Source: Ignavibacteria bacterium (lineage in GTDB: Bacteria > Bacteroidota > Ignavibacteria > Kapaibacteriales > UBA2268). From it: 64,000 bases of DNA. This document shows positions 46,711 to 55,785 of this stretch, one piece after another. Made by a program: the position numbers and the translations under genes. The notes beneath the pieces are model-generated. The model was not told where the DNA came from. It saw only the letters and a program-made list of their open reading frames with translations, and did not search any database. The stretch is taken from positions 81,739 through 145,738 of the forward strand of contig JAOADV010000004.1 in assembly GCA_026417135.1 (NCBI GenBank), given 5' to 3'. Positions within the stretch are counted from its first letter, which is position 1; the number at the start of each line of letters is the position of its first letter.

Positions 46711-48684
46711 TTAGCTTTCGGGTTTTGTTTCCGGATTTTTGCTCGATTCTATACTTGATGTAGTTTCTTTTGCTTCTTCCTTTTGTTCAGGTGAAGTAAA
46801 TGTAGGAGCAAGCGAAGGATAAAGTGTAGTTGTAATGTGGTCATCTGGTTGAGTTTTAGTTTCTATGCCTTCGTAATCAGCGGCCTCGGATGAATCGAAG
46901 TAACTTCTAGTTGTATCGATAACTACTTTGTCAGCATTAGGTACTGGATGAGCTGCATTGTAAAGGTCTATTGCAGTTTGGTCCATAGTTCGAAGTGCTT
47001 CGACGGCCGAAAGGACAATTTTTTTGGAATCCTTTTCGAATTCAACGACGCGTAAAGGTAATTTATCCCCAAGATGGAAATAATCGCTAATTACACGAAC
47101 AGGGGCAAAAGATAATTGAGAAATTGGGACAAAACCGTCGACACCGTCTGGCAATTCAACTATTACTCCTTTTTCTATAATTCTTTCAATTTTACCTTCC
47201 GTAAGGGTGCCAACTTTATACTTTTCTTCGAAATAATCCCAGGGGTCAGTTTCGAGTTGCTTATGGCTAAGAGCGATTCTCCGTTGTTCTTTGTCGACAG
47301 AAATTACGACTACCTCTAACTCTTCCCCTTTTTTAACGAATTCACCCGGATGCCTTATCTTTTTCTTCCAAGATAAATCGCTTATGTGAACCAAGCCATC
47401 GACTCCCGGTTCAAGTTCAACAAAGATGCCAAAATTCGTAATATTGCGGACAACTCCCCGATGTCTTGAACCTATTGGATATTTCAAGGCTAATTCTTCC
47501 CAAGGGTCGGGTTGTAATTGCTTCATTCCAAGAGCAAGCTTTTTTTCTTCTTTATCTATGTTTAGAACTACTGCATCAACAATTTGTCCTAAGGAAACAA
47601 CTTGAGAAGGATGTTTAACGTGCTGAGTCCAAGACATTTCGCTAATATGGATTAACCCTTCAATACCTTTTTCAATCTCTATGAAAGCACCATAATCTGT
47701 AAGGCTGACAACTTTACCACGAACTTTAGTTCCTTTTTCATATTTGTCCCCAATTGAATCCCAAGGATGCGGGGTTAATTGCTTCATCCCCAAAGATATT
47801 CTCTTTTTGTCTGCATCGAAATCGAGAACAACTACCTTAACTTTTTGGTCGAGTTCAACTACTTCGCTGGGATGTGTTACTCGACCCCAAGAAAGGTCTG
47901 TTATGTGAATAAGTCCATCTACCCCGCCAAGGTCTACAAATACACCAAAGTCTGTAATTGCTTTGATAACCCCTTCGAGAACTAGACCTTTTTCTAATTT
48001 CGAAAGAAGTGCTTCGCGTTGGTCTTTAAGTTGGTCTTCTAAAATAACTTTATGGCTTACGACCACATTTTTATTTAGTTGGTCAATTTTTACGACTTTA
48101 ACATCTATCGTTTTTCCGACCCAGGAATCGAAATCGCGAACTGGTCGAATTTCGATTTGCGAGCCGGGGAGAAATGCTTCGACACCAAGTAAATCGACAA
48201 CCATTCCGCCTTTTATCCTTCTTAAAATGCGAACGGGGACACTTTCCTGGTTTTCATATATTTTATTTATTTCTTGCCAAAGTCGCATAAAATCTGCTCG
48301 TTTCTGCGAAAGAACCACACGGCCTTTGCTATCTTCGAGACTTTCGACAAAAACATCGATTGAATCGCCTTCGCGTAAAAGGTCGAAACTCAAAAGCTCG
48401 CTTTTGGGAATAACTCCAACACTTTTAAAGCCAATATCGACAATGACTTCATCCTTTGTAACTTCAATTATTTTTCCGCGTATTAATTGCCCTTCTTTGA
48501 TTTCTCGAAAGTTTTTTTGTAGAAGCTCTTCATATGTCTGCTCATCAATTTCAAAATCGGTAAACGAAAATTCGCCTAAATCGCTCGACTTTAAAGATTT
48601 TGGTTTGCTAGCAATAGAAACACTCGTATCGGGGTTCAAAAATAGGTTAATATCATCTTGTAGATTATTTTGAGGTTCAGTCAT
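46711..48684 (-). CDS. rpsA: 30S ribosomal protein S1
   Basis: 657-aa mRNA-binding ribosomal protein with six S1 OB-fold repeats (about 50-590), easily seen as repeated GVDGLVHISDLSW-type segments ending with conserved ISLGMKQL or LALGMKQL. The C-terminal 70 residues are acidic, Pro/Thr/Ser-rich and probably disordered. ATG 48684 follows GGAGG by six bases. The mRNA leader includes a long hairpin (48761-48817). It is the last gene of a tadA-rsmI-tmk-SDR-rpsA run. Confidence 0.95.
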   Translation of the reverse strand: MTEPQNNLQDDINLFLNPDTSVSIASKPKSLKSSDLGEFSFTDFEIDEQTYEELLQKNFREIKEGQLIRGKIIEVTKDEVIVDIGFKSVGVIPKSELLSFDLLREGDSIDVFVESLEDSKGRVVLSQKRADFMRLWQEINKIYENQESVPVRILRRIKGGMVVDLLGVEAFLPGSQIEIRPVRDFDSWVGKTIDVKVVKIDQLNKNVVVSHKVILEDQLKDQREALLSKLEKGLVLEGVIKAITDFGVFVDLGGVDGLIHITDLSWGRVTHPSEVVELDQKVKVVVLDFDADKKRISLGMKQLTPHPWDSIGDKYEKGTKVRGKVVSLTDYGAFIEIEKGIEGLIHISEMSWTQHVKHPSQVVSLGQIVDAVVLNIDKEEKKLALGMKQLQPDPWEELALKYPIGSRHRGVVRNITNFGIFVELEPGVDGLVHISDLSWKKKIRHPGEFVKKGEELEVVVISVDKEQRRIALSHKQLETDPWDYFEEKYKVGTLTEGKIERIIEKGVIVELPDGVDGFVPISQLSFAPVRVISDYFHLGDKLPLRVVEFEKDSKKIVLSAVEALRTMDQTAIDLYNAAHPVPNADKVVIDTTRSYFDSSEAADYEGIETKTQPDDHITTTLYPSLAPTFTSPEQKEEAKETTSSIESSKNPETKPES

Positions 48685-48690
48685 TAATTA

Positions 48691-48695
48691 CCTCC
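48691..48695 (-). promoter_or_regulatory. Strong Shine-Dalgarno of rpsA
   Basis: GGAGG six bases before the rpsA ATG on the minus strand, in a genome where most genes lack such a site. Confidence 0.75.
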
Positions 48696-48760
48696 AGAAA
48701 AAAACTTTTTTGTTAAACATAAAATTTAAAGAGTTGCAATTTAATACAAATAAACGAAAT

Positions 48761-48817
48761 AGCAAAATTGTAAACAACCATCTTATTTGGATGAAATAGG
48801 TTGTTTTACACTTTGCT
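48761..48817 (-). promoter_or_regulatory. Long stem-loop in the rpsA leader / SDR 3' end
   Basis: GTAAACAACC (48770-48779) pairs with GGTTGTTTTAC (48799-48809) with one bulged base, and AGCAAA (48761-48766) pairs with TTTGCT (48812-48817) outside it. The structure overlaps the SDR stop codon and lies about 77 bases before the rpsA start. There is no T-run after it on the minus strand, so a regulatory or processing role is more likely than termination. Confidence 0.5.
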
Positions 48818-49586
48818 ACATAGTCTTGTGGACTATTGTTGCAGTAGCTTGGGCGGTAGGAGTTACAAGAATGTCTTGGATTAAAACGTGTTCGGGCAAT
48901 GTTACACAAAACAAAATAATATTTGCAATATCGAAAGGGGTAAGTGGTTTGTAGCCTTTATAAACTTGTTCAGCACGAGTTTTGTCTCCTTTAAATCTTA
49001 CTTGGGAGAATTCGGTTTGGACAAGTCCTGGGTCGACATTAGTTACTTTTATGTTTGTTCCATTAAAATCAATAATCATAGATTCCGAAAGAGCTTTTAC
49101 AGCAAACTTTGTTGCACAATAGACATTTCCATTTGGGTAGATTGCTCTGCCTGCCAAAGACCCAATGTTTACAATGTGTCCAGAATTCTTTTGTAGGAAA
49201 ATTGGAGCAACCAACTTTGTAATGTAAAGCAGACCCAATATATTTGTTTGAACCATCTCTTCCCAATCAGAGATTGCTCCTTCGTAAATTTTTTCTAATC
49301 CTCTTGCAAGCCCAGCATTGTTTATAAGTATGTCGATATCCTTGAAATCTTGGGGAATCGAATTAATTTTCTCTTTTAGTTCATCAAACTTACGCACATC
49401 CGCAGTAATAAGATGAGTTTTAGTATCGTAATTATGGGCGAATTCTTTCGCAATTTCTTCTAATCTTTCTTTTCTACGGGCTAATAAAATAAGTTTTGCA
49501 CCATTTTCGGCAAAAATCCTTGCCGTTGCTTCTCCAATTCCCGAAGATGCACCTGTTATAAAAGCTATTTTTCCGTTCAACTTCAT
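48816..49586 (-). CDS. SDR-family oxidoreductase, YdfG-like
   Basis: 256-aa classical SDR with ITGASSGIGEATARIFAENG, the NNAGLARG motif, catalytic Ser in IVNIGSLAG and Tyr-Lys in YCATKFAVKALSES. It resembles YdfG-type NADP-dependent 3-hydroxy acid dehydrogenases. Unlike the SDR at 45.8 kb it has a complete active site. Its ATG touches the tmk stop (TAAATG), so they are co-translated. Confidence 0.87.
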   Translation of the reverse strand: MKLNGKIAFITGASSGIGEATARIFAENGAKLILLARRKERLEEIAKEFAHNYDTKTHLITADVRKFDELKEKINSIPQDFKDIDILINNAGLARGLEKIYEGAISDWEEMVQTNILGLLYITKLVAPIFLQKNSGHIVNIGSLAGRAIYPNGNVYCATKFAVKALSESMIIDFNGTNIKVTNVDPGLVQTEFSQVRFKGDKTRAEQVYKGYKPLTPFDIANIILFCVTLPEHVLIQDILVTPTAQATATIVHKTM

Positions 49587-50195
49587 TTACAAACCAAACT
49601 TATTGGACAAAACTTCGACAATGCGTTTATGAATTTCTTCTATTGGTTCGTCGCCGTCTAAAATAACAAAACGGCTTTGGTTAAGTTTTGCTATGGTTCT
49701 AAATCCTTCGATAACATTTTTGATGAACTCTGCTTCTTCATTTTCGAAACGGTCTATTTTTAAACTTTTCGAGCGCCTTAGCATTGTTTCTAAAGAAATA
49801 TCTATTAAGAAGGTAATGTCTGGTTTTATTCCTTGAGAGGAATAAAAATTACATTGGTTTACAAAGTCTTCTGGTAGTTTTCGACCAAATACTTGGTATG
49901 CAATTGTTGAATCCCAGAATCTATCGCACAAAACTATAGAACCCTCCGTCAGAGCTGGCTTGATTACTTTTTCTACTAAATCGGAGCGCGCAGCTTCGAA
50001 CAAGAACAATTCTGTAAATGAATTCATTTTGTTTTTTGGTTCAAGCAAAATTTGGCGTAGAGTTTCGGCTATTTCAGTTCCGCCCGGTTCTCGAATTGTG
50101 ATAACTTTTTTCTTCTTTCTGATTAAGTATTCGGAAAGAAGCTTAATCTGGGTCGTCTTTCCACAAAAGTCTATACCTTCGAAAGTTATTAACAT
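49587..50195 (-). CDS. tmk: Thymidylate kinase
   Basis: 202-aa dTMP kinase. The P-loop reads FEGIDFCGKTTQIKLL, with Phe-Cys in place of the common Gly-Ser. The DR motif is in DRFWDSTIAYQ (about 92) and the acceptor region has REPGGTEIAE. ATG 50195 is preferred: AAGGAG lies seven to eight bases before it and overlaps the rsmI stop. Earlier in-frame starts would add seven non-conserved residues. Confidence 0.93.
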   Translation of the reverse strand: MLITFEGIDFCGKTTQIKLLSEYLIRKKKKVITIREPGGTEIAETLRQILLEPKNKMNSFTELFLFEAARSDLVEKVIKPALTEGSIVLCDRFWDSTIAYQVFGRKLPEDFVNQCNFYSSQGIKPDITFLIDISLETMLRRSKSLKIDRFENEEAEFIKNVIEGFRTIAKLNQSRFVILDGDEPIEEIHKRIVEVLSNKFGL

Positions 50196-50199
50196 TAAT

Positions 50200-50898
50200 T
50201 TACTCCTTACCTTCAATTAGGAAAACAATTTCGCCTTTTATATCCTCTTTTTTTTGGATAAAATCTAACATTTCTTCAAATGAACCTCGGAAGAATTCTT
50301 CATGTAGTTTAGTAAGTTCACGCGCAACACAAACTTTTCGGTTTTTTTCGACAAAGTTCGCCAAATCGGTAACGAATTTTTTAATTTGGTGTGGCGAGAC
50401 AAAAGCAATCGAAGTAACTTCTTCGTTTGAAAACTGTTCGATGAACTTTTTGTAATTTTTTTTCTTTGGGGGGTAACCAAAAAATTTAAACGAATGAGTT
50501 GGGAGCCCGCTTGCAATTAGGGCTGTCAATAATGCAGACGGACCAGGCAAAGGTATAACTTTAATTCCTTCGGATATGCAAGCTGTAAGGAGACGATATC
50601 CAGGGTCGGAAATCAAAGGTGTACCTGCATCGCTTATCAAAGCAACCGAATTACCTAATTTTAGTTTTTCTATTATAATTTTTGCTTTTTTTGTTTCAAT
50701 CGAGTCGTAATAACTGATTAGTTCTTTTGAGGGAAGTTCAAGTAATTTCAAAAGATGGCTCGTTGTTCTCGTATCTTCGCAAGCAATTATGTCAACTTGT
50801 TTTAATACATCTAAAGCTCGCAATGTTATATCGCGAATGTTGCCGATTGGTGTAGGGACAAGGTAAAGAGCACCTTTTTCGATTTCAAACTTGTTCAT
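50200..50898 (-). CDS. rsmI: 16S rRNA (cytidine-1402-2'-O)-methyltransferase RsmI
   Basis: 232-aa methyltransferase of the tetrapyrrole-methylase fold acting on the ribosomal P site. Motifs: LVPTPIGNIRDITLRALDVL, ACEDTRTTSHLL, ALISDAGTPLISDPGYRL and PLPGPSALLTALIASG. It overlaps the tadA gene by 14 bases and leads into tmk. Confidence 0.94.
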   Translation of the reverse strand: MNKFEIEKGALYLVPTPIGNIRDITLRALDVLKQVDIIACEDTRTTSHLLKLLELPSKELISYYDSIETKKAKIIIEKLKLGNSVALISDAGTPLISDPGYRLLTACISEGIKVIPLPGPSALLTALIASGLPTHSFKFFGYPPKKKNYKKFIEQFSNEEVTSIAFVSPHQIKKFVTDLANFVEKNRKVCVARELTKLHEEFFRGSFEEMLDFIQKKEDIKGEIVFLIEGKE

Positions 50899-51349
50899 TT
50901 TTTGTTCTGAGTTTTGAGAAAAAATCTTTTAGTAAACGGGAGGATTCTTCTTCCAAAATACCAGATACTATTGTTACTCTGTGGTTTAGTTTTGAATGGT
51001 CCAAAATGTTCAACACTGAACCGCCAGCACCCGCCTTCGGGTCGAATGCAGAAAAGACAACAATAGGTATCCTTGAAAGTACGATTGCACCAGCACACAT
51101 CGGGCAAGGTTCTAATGTTGAAAAGAGAATACAATCGTCCAAGAATTTTGTCTTGGTTTTTTTTATTGCTTTGGTAATTGCTATTAGTTCTGCGTGGGCA
51201 GTCGGGTCGAATTTTTTTTGAACTTGATTATGCCCTCGTGAAATGATTTTGTTGTTCTGAACAATAATTGCACCGATTGGGACATCTTCCGATAAATCGC
51301 ATTTTTTTGCTTCTTTCAAGGCAATCTTCATAAAATAATGTAGATTCAT
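50885..51349 (-). CDS. tadA: tRNA adenosine-34 deaminase TadA
   Basis: 154-aa zinc deaminase producing inosine at the tRNA wobble position. The active site is HAELIA (zinc His and proton-shuttle Glu, about 53) with EPCPMCAGAI (zinc Cys, about 83). The ATG at 51349 (MNLHYFMKIAL) fits other TadA proteins better than an upstream TTG. It is the first gene of the run to rpsA and is divergent from the amidohydrolase. Confidence 0.93.
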   Translation of the reverse strand: MNLHYFMKIALKEAKKCDLSEDVPIGAIIVQNNKIISRGHNQVQKKFDPTAHAELIAITKAIKKTKTKFLDDCILFSTLEPCPMCAGAIVLSRIPIVVFSAFDPKAGAGGSVLNILDHSKLNHRVTIVSGILEEESSRLLKDFFSKLRTKNEQV

Positions 51350-51436
51350 AAGATATATGCCTTTCAAACAACGAAATTAAGTATTTCGAAACAAACAAAA
51401 GAGGATTTCGGGCGTCTCTATTTTTTTGGATATACT

Positions 51437-52936
51437 ATGTTTCAAGGCAAAATAGAAATCGAAAATGGTTCCATAAAAGGATTAGTCCCTAAAAGTTCAA
51501 GACTAATAATCGAAATAGATAATGAAATCTTTGATTTAGGTAATAGTTTTGCGTATCCCGGATTTGTCGATTCACACTTGCATTTACTTTCTGGGGGCGA
51601 ATTTCTTTCTATGCCCGAATTAAGCTCTGCAAAGTCTGATATTGAATGTATAGAAATGGTTTTAAAGAATAAATACAAGAGGGGTAATTGGGTTTTTGCA
51701 AGAGGGTGGAATCAAGAAAATTGGTTTAAAAAAGAATTTCCCGACAAAGAACTTTTAGATAAATTTTTCCCCGACGAGCCCGTATGCTTTTTTAGAGCCG
51801 ATGGACATTGTTTCTGGGTGAATACTTTTGCTTTGAAAATGTGTAGAATAGATGATTATACTGTATCCCCACCCGGTGGTGAAATTTTGAAAAATTCCAA
51901 CGGAAGTTTGAAAGGAATTCTTATTGATAATGCAACTAATTTAGTTAAGAGGCATTTCCCGAAATATACTAAGAAAGAAGTTTGGAGTTTGCTATCGAAA
52001 TGCTTTTCTCATTTAGCTCAGTACGGTATAACTGCTGTTCACGAAATAGAGCTCGACCCTTTGTATTTAGAGGATTTTTGTTCTTATTTCTCTTCGTCAA
52101 ATCTTAGTTTGGCGACTAAATTTTTCCTTTCAGGTTTAAATATCGAGGAATTCGAAGAAGTAATTTCAAAGAATGAAGTTAAAGAGCTTGTGGGGATTAA
52201 ACTATATATGGATGGAGCATTAGGCTCATACGGGGCATTGTTGGTTGAGCCATACGAAGATAAACAAACACATTTGGGTTTGCAGCTCCTTAGCGAGAAA
52301 GAATTAGCAGAAAAGATTAAGTACGCTTCCGAGCATAATTTAGGAGTAGCAATTCATTCGATTGGGGATAAATCAACAAATATAATATTGAATGTATATA
52401 AAAATTATTTGAACGAAGGAAACAGTTCGCCCCCTTTTTTTAGAATTGAACATTCCCAAGTGGTAAATTTTGATGATTTAGAACTTTACAAGGAGCTTAA
52501 TGTTGTTGCTTCTGTCCAACCTATACACTTTCTTTCGGATTACTATATGGCTCGCAATCGGCTTGGGAACCGTACAATCAGAGCTTATCTATGGAAGTCA
52601 TTTTTAGGCAGAGGGGTTACTTTGATTAGCGGTTCAGATTTTCCAATCGAAAATCCTAATCCTTTGCGTGGAATTGATGCTTTTGTGAATAGGGCAAAAT
52701 ATGACACCAATAAATATTATTCCAACGAGGCTTTGAGAATTGGCGAGGCTATTTCATCGTATAATTACTATCCTTGTCTTTCAATTAATGAATCGCCACA
52801 TAAGCTCGAACCTGGATGTATTGCTAACATAACAGTTTTAGATAGAGATTTATTTTCCATTTCGCCAGCCGAAATTCTTGAAACCAATGTTATAGCAACT
52901 GTTAGCCTTGGGAAAATAGTTTTTTCTGCAATATAG
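51437..52936 (+). CDS. Amidohydrolase, YtcJ-like
   Basis: 499-aa metal-dependent hydrolase (amidohydrolase 3 group). The metal-binding His-x-His is in YPGFVDSHLHLLSGG (about 46), then KLYMDGALGSYGALL (about 255), IHSIGDKSTN, RIEHSQVVN and the catalytic Asp in ISGSDFPIENPNPL. YtcJ-like enzymes have varied or unknown substrates. There is no signal peptide, so it is cytosolic. It stands alone between tadA and SOD. Confidence 0.87.
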   Translation: MFQGKIEIENGSIKGLVPKSSRLIIEIDNEIFDLGNSFAYPGFVDSHLHLLSGGEFLSMPELSSAKSDIECIEMVLKNKYKRGNWVFARGWNQENWFKKEFPDKELLDKFFPDEPVCFFRADGHCFWVNTFALKMCRIDDYTVSPPGGEILKNSNGSLKGILIDNATNLVKRHFPKYTKKEVWSLLSKCFSHLAQYGITAVHEIELDPLYLEDFCSYFSSSNLSLATKFFLSGLNIEEFEEVISKNEVKELVGIKLYMDGALGSYGALLVEPYEDKQTHLGLQLLSEKELAEKIKYASEHNLGVAIHSIGDKSTNIILNVYKNYLNEGNSSPPFFRIEHSQVVNFDDLELYKELNVVASVQPIHFLSDYYMARNRLGNRTIRAYLWKSFLGRGVTLISGSDFPIENPNPLRGIDAFVNRAKYDTNKYYSNEALRIGEAISSYNYYPCLSINESPHKLEPGCIANITVLDRDLFSISPAEILETNVIATVSLGKIVFSAI

Positions 52937-53044
52937 TTCAATGAAAGACTGTTTCCTAAATTTTCAATAAAAAATACATTAAAGTTGGGATTTTAAAAAA
53001 TTAAAAAAGAATTTAATCGTCTCTAACTTTTAATTTTAGATTAT

Positions 53045-53782
53045 ATGGACAGAAGAAGTTTTATTGGTTTAGGATTAAGTGGGTTTTTGATTCTTAAAAA
53101 TAAAAACTTATATGCAATCAACAATCACAAGAGTATGTTAAACAAAAGTAAAGGTGAAACTATGTCGAGCAAATTTGAATTACCACCACTTCCGTATGCG
53201 TATGATGCTTTAGAGCCTTATATTGACAAGTGGACGATGGAGTTGCATCATACCAAGCATCATCAAGCCTATGTAAACAATTTGAACAAGGCAATCGAAG
53301 GGACTGAATTCGCTGATAAAAGCTTAGAAGAAATAATCGCAAACGCTTCGAGAATACCAGTTGCCGCACGAAATAATGGCGGGGGACACTGGAATCATAC
53401 CTTTTTCTGGAATATTATGAAACCAAATGGAGGTGGCTTTCCAGTTGGTGAGTTAGCCGAAGCAATAAACTCGACTTTCGGTTCTTTCGAAAACTTCAAA
53501 AAGTTGTTTTTCGATTCAGCTATGGGAAGATTTGGCTCGGGTTGGGCCTGGTTGATTGCTTCCGATAGCAAACTTGTTGTTGCTTCAACTCCAAATCAAG
53601 ATAATCCTTTAATGGATTTGGCAGAAGTTCGCGGAATTCCCATTCTTGGTATCGATGTTTGGGAACACGCTTATTATCTAAAGTACCAAAATCGAAGGAA
53701 CGAATATATAGAAAATTGGTGGAACGTTGTTAACTGGGATGCTGTTAATCAAAACTTCCTTAAAGCAAAAAATAAGCGATAA
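53045..53782 (+). CDS. sodA: Superoxide dismutase, Mn-type, with possible Tat signal
   Basis: 245-aa SOD. Metal ligands: His in [12 protein letters not shown], His in NHTFFWN, and Asp/His in [15 protein letters not shown]. Gly before the ligand (NNGGGHWNH) and Gln in TPNQDNPLM favour Mn over Fe. Residues 1-39 form an extension with [16 protein letters not shown], a twin-arginine-like signal. An in-frame ATG at 53162 with AAGGTG five bases upstream would give a standard 206-aa cytosolic enzyme, so two forms are possible. Confidence 0.94.
   Translation: MDRRSFIGLGLSGFLILKNKNLYAINNHKSMLNKSKGETMSSKFELPPLPYAYDALEPYIDKWTMELHHTKHHQAYVNNLNKAIEGTEFADKSLEEIIANASRIPVAARNNGGGHWNHTFFWNIMKPNGGGFPVGELAEAINSTFGSFENFKKLFFDSAMGRFGSGWAWLIASDSKLVVASTPNQDNPLMDLAEVRGIPILGIDVWEHAYYLKYQNRRNEYIENWWNVVNWDAVNQNFLKAKNKR
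53151..53156 (+). promoter_or_regulatory. Internal ribosome-binding site within sodA
   Basis: AAGGTG five bases before the in-frame ATG 53162. The upstream ATG 53045 has no such site. It supports a second, shorter SOD. Confidence 0.5.
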
Positions 53783-53851
53783 GTTTTACAGCTTGTTTTA
53801 TTCGACTAGAATAGTAGTATTTAAAACATCTTAACAAAAGACCTAAATTGT

Positions 53852-53891
53852 TGAACAAGGGGTTATAAAACCCATTGTTCAGCATATTTTT
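53852..53891 (+). terminator. Rho-independent terminator of sodA
   Basis: TGAACAA/TTGTTCA with GGGTT/AACCC inside (one mismatch, loop ATAA) makes a 12-bp stem at 53852-53881, followed closely by TTTTT (53887-53891). It lies 70 bases past the sodA stop, before the convergent tryptophanase gene. Confidence 0.75.
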
Positions 53892-54066
53892 CACAGAAAT
53901 TTTTTTAATCAAGCGAATACTCTTTTGTTTTATTTTTTTGTTATTCTACAATTAAATAATTTAATTCACGAATTGTTTTTCGTTTACATATCGAAAAAAA
54001 ATTGTATTAGAAAGCGTTTTTTTAACAATAAAAAATTTATTGGAAATTGTCAATGTCGTACTTTGT

Positions 54067-55434
54067 TTAACTTATATATTCCAGATGTGCAGTGAAGTGT
54101 CGTAGATATGGTGCTTCGTAAGTGATTTTCATACCTTTCAGGTTTTGTCTATGTTTGTAAACTCTATCTATTACATCGGCAACATAAAGAAGATGATTAT
54201 TTGTATAAACTCGCCGTGGAATAGCCAAGCGGACAAGTTCAAAATTCGAAGGTTGGAAACTACCACTTTCTTTTCTTTTCCCGAACATTAGCGAACCAAT
54301 TTCTACTGTTCTGACTCCTCCTTCGATGTAAATTTCACAAGCAATTGCTTGACCCGGAAATTGATGGGATGGGATATGAGGTGTAAATTTCGAAGCATCA
54401 ATATAGACTGCGTGACCACCAGTTGGAAGAAGTATTGGAATACCCCTTTTCTGAAGTTCATTACCCAAAAATTTGACTTGTTCTATTCTGTAGCTTAAAT
54501 AACTTTCGTCCAAAGCTTCCATTAATCCGACAGCAAGAGCTTCGAGGTCGCGTCGAGCTAATCCACCATAAGTGATAAACCCTTCTGTAACAATAAGTAT
54601 TACACGAGCTTGTTCGGCAATCTGGTCGAGATTTGTTGCAATAAACCCCCCTGTATTCGATAATCCATCTTTTTTTGCGCTCATTAAGCATCCGTCGGCA
54701 TAGGAAAACATTTCTTTGGCTATTTCAATTATTGATTTAGACTCATAGCCTTGTTCTCTTTGCTTTATAAAATAAGCATTTTCGGCAAATCTACAGCAAT
54801 CGATAAAGAAAGGTATTCCATATTTATGCGAAATTTCGCTTGTTTTGCGTATGTTTTCCATCGAAACTGGTTGACCACCACCACTATTGTTGGTAACGGT
54901 CAGCATCACAAGAGGAATTTTTTCTTTTGTATGAGTGTTAATAAAACTTTCAAGTTTATCTAAATCGATGTTTCCCTTGAAATCTGCAATTTCGTCAGTC
55001 TTAAGAGCAATAGGGCTTGGAAAGTCGAATGCTGTGGCACCAGTGTATTCAATATTCGCACGTGTTGTGTCGAAATGTGTGTTGCTTGGGATAAGTTTTC
55101 CTTTACCACCGAGGATGGAAAATAATATTCTTTCGGCTGCGCGCCCCTGATGAGTTGGAATTATGTGTTTGAACCCAGTTATATTTCTAACAACTTCTTC
55201 GAACTTGTAGTAACTTCTTGAACCAGCGTAGGCTTCGTCGCCGTCGAACATTGCAGACCATTGTTTAGAGCTCATTGCTCCCGTTCCGCTATCGGTTAAC
55301 AAATCGATTGTAATATCGTCGGAGCGTAAAAAAAATAGATTGTAATGTGCTTCGCGAAGTTTTTCAACTCGATATTCTCTTTGGGTGATTGGAATCGGTT
55401 CTACTACTTTGATTCTGAAAGGTTCGAATTCCAT
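54067..55434 (-). CDS. tnaA: Tryptophanase
   Basis: 455-aa PLP beta-eliminating lyase splitting tryptophan to indole, pyruvate and ammonia. The PLP Lys is in LMSAKKDGLSNTGG (about 257), with ENAYFIKQREQGYESKS upstream. Tryptophanase is favoured over tyrosine phenol-lyase because FDTTR carries the Asp, and VEIGS replaces the MERG motif containing the tyrosine-specific Arg. No tnaC leader peptide or tryptophan permease is adjacent. Confidence 0.88.
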   Translation of the reverse strand: MEFEPFRIKVVEPIPITQREYRVEKLREAHYNLFFLRSDDITIDLLTDSGTGAMSSKQWSAMFDGDEAYAGSRSYYKFEEVVRNITGFKHIIPTHQGRAAERILFSILGGKGKLIPSNTHFDTTRANIEYTGATAFDFPSPIALKTDEIADFKGNIDLDKLESFINTHTKEKIPLVMLTVTNNSGGGQPVSMENIRKTSEISHKYGIPFFIDCCRFAENAYFIKQREQGYESKSIIEIAKEMFSYADGCLMSAKKDGLSNTGGFIATNLDQIAEQARVILIVTEGFITYGGLARRDLEALAVGLMEALDESYLSYRIEQVKFLGNELQKRGIPILLPTGGHAVYIDASKFTPHIPSHQFPGQAIACEIYIEGGVRTVEIGSLMFGKRKESGSFQPSNFELVRLAIPRRVYTNNHLLYVADVIDRVYKHRQNLKGMKITYEAPYLRHFTAHLEYIS

Positions 55435-55785
55435 ATTTCTAAATATTGTAAAAAAAGCAATTTAGTAATATTTTGGGAATTGTAGGAGATGTGTTAGTTG
55501 TTCGGTATCTTCTCTGTGTTTTTGATTAATGATGTTGACGACGGTAAAATTTATTTCTTTTGATTTCTTCTTTTTGCGATGGCTACTAATCTAAAACTTA
55601 ATTTTGGTTAGATGAAAAAGGGAAATTAAAAATTGTAAAGGTAAAATAGAATTTTTAAAAAGGATTAAATATCTCAAAAGCTTTAAAATTTTTGGGGCTC
55701 TTTGTTGATTGAACCATTGTATTAATCATTTATCCATTTTAACTTTAAACCGTAAATATGTTCGAATGTATTTATTTTTGTTTTT
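55435..55785. other. 351-base divergent intergenic region
   Basis: AT-rich DNA between the tryptophanase start (minus) and the EamA gene (plus). I see no gene, RNA or terminator, only a -7-like element at 55773-55780. Confidence 0.5.
55773..55780 (+). promoter_or_regulatory. Candidate -7 element TATTTTTG for the EamA gene
   Basis: Exact TAnnTTTG match ending five bases before the TTG start 55786, which would make the transcript nearly leaderless. Confidence 0.3.

Noticed and set aside
47963..48673. A 236-codon open frame on the plus strand opposite rpsA
   Set aside because: It is exactly antisense to the repetitive S1 coding sequence, has a Ser/Thr/Arg-rich unlikely composition, and has no promoter or domain. 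It is a by-product of S1 codon use.
54026..54042. AT-only 7-bp hairpin after tryptophanase as a terminator
   Set aside because: The stem has little stability and is followed by A rather than T residues on the minus strand.
54067..55434. Tyrosine phenol-lyase
   Set aside because: The substrate-specific Arg (MERG) is replaced by Ile (VEIGS), and the Asp of tryptophanase (FDTTR) is present.
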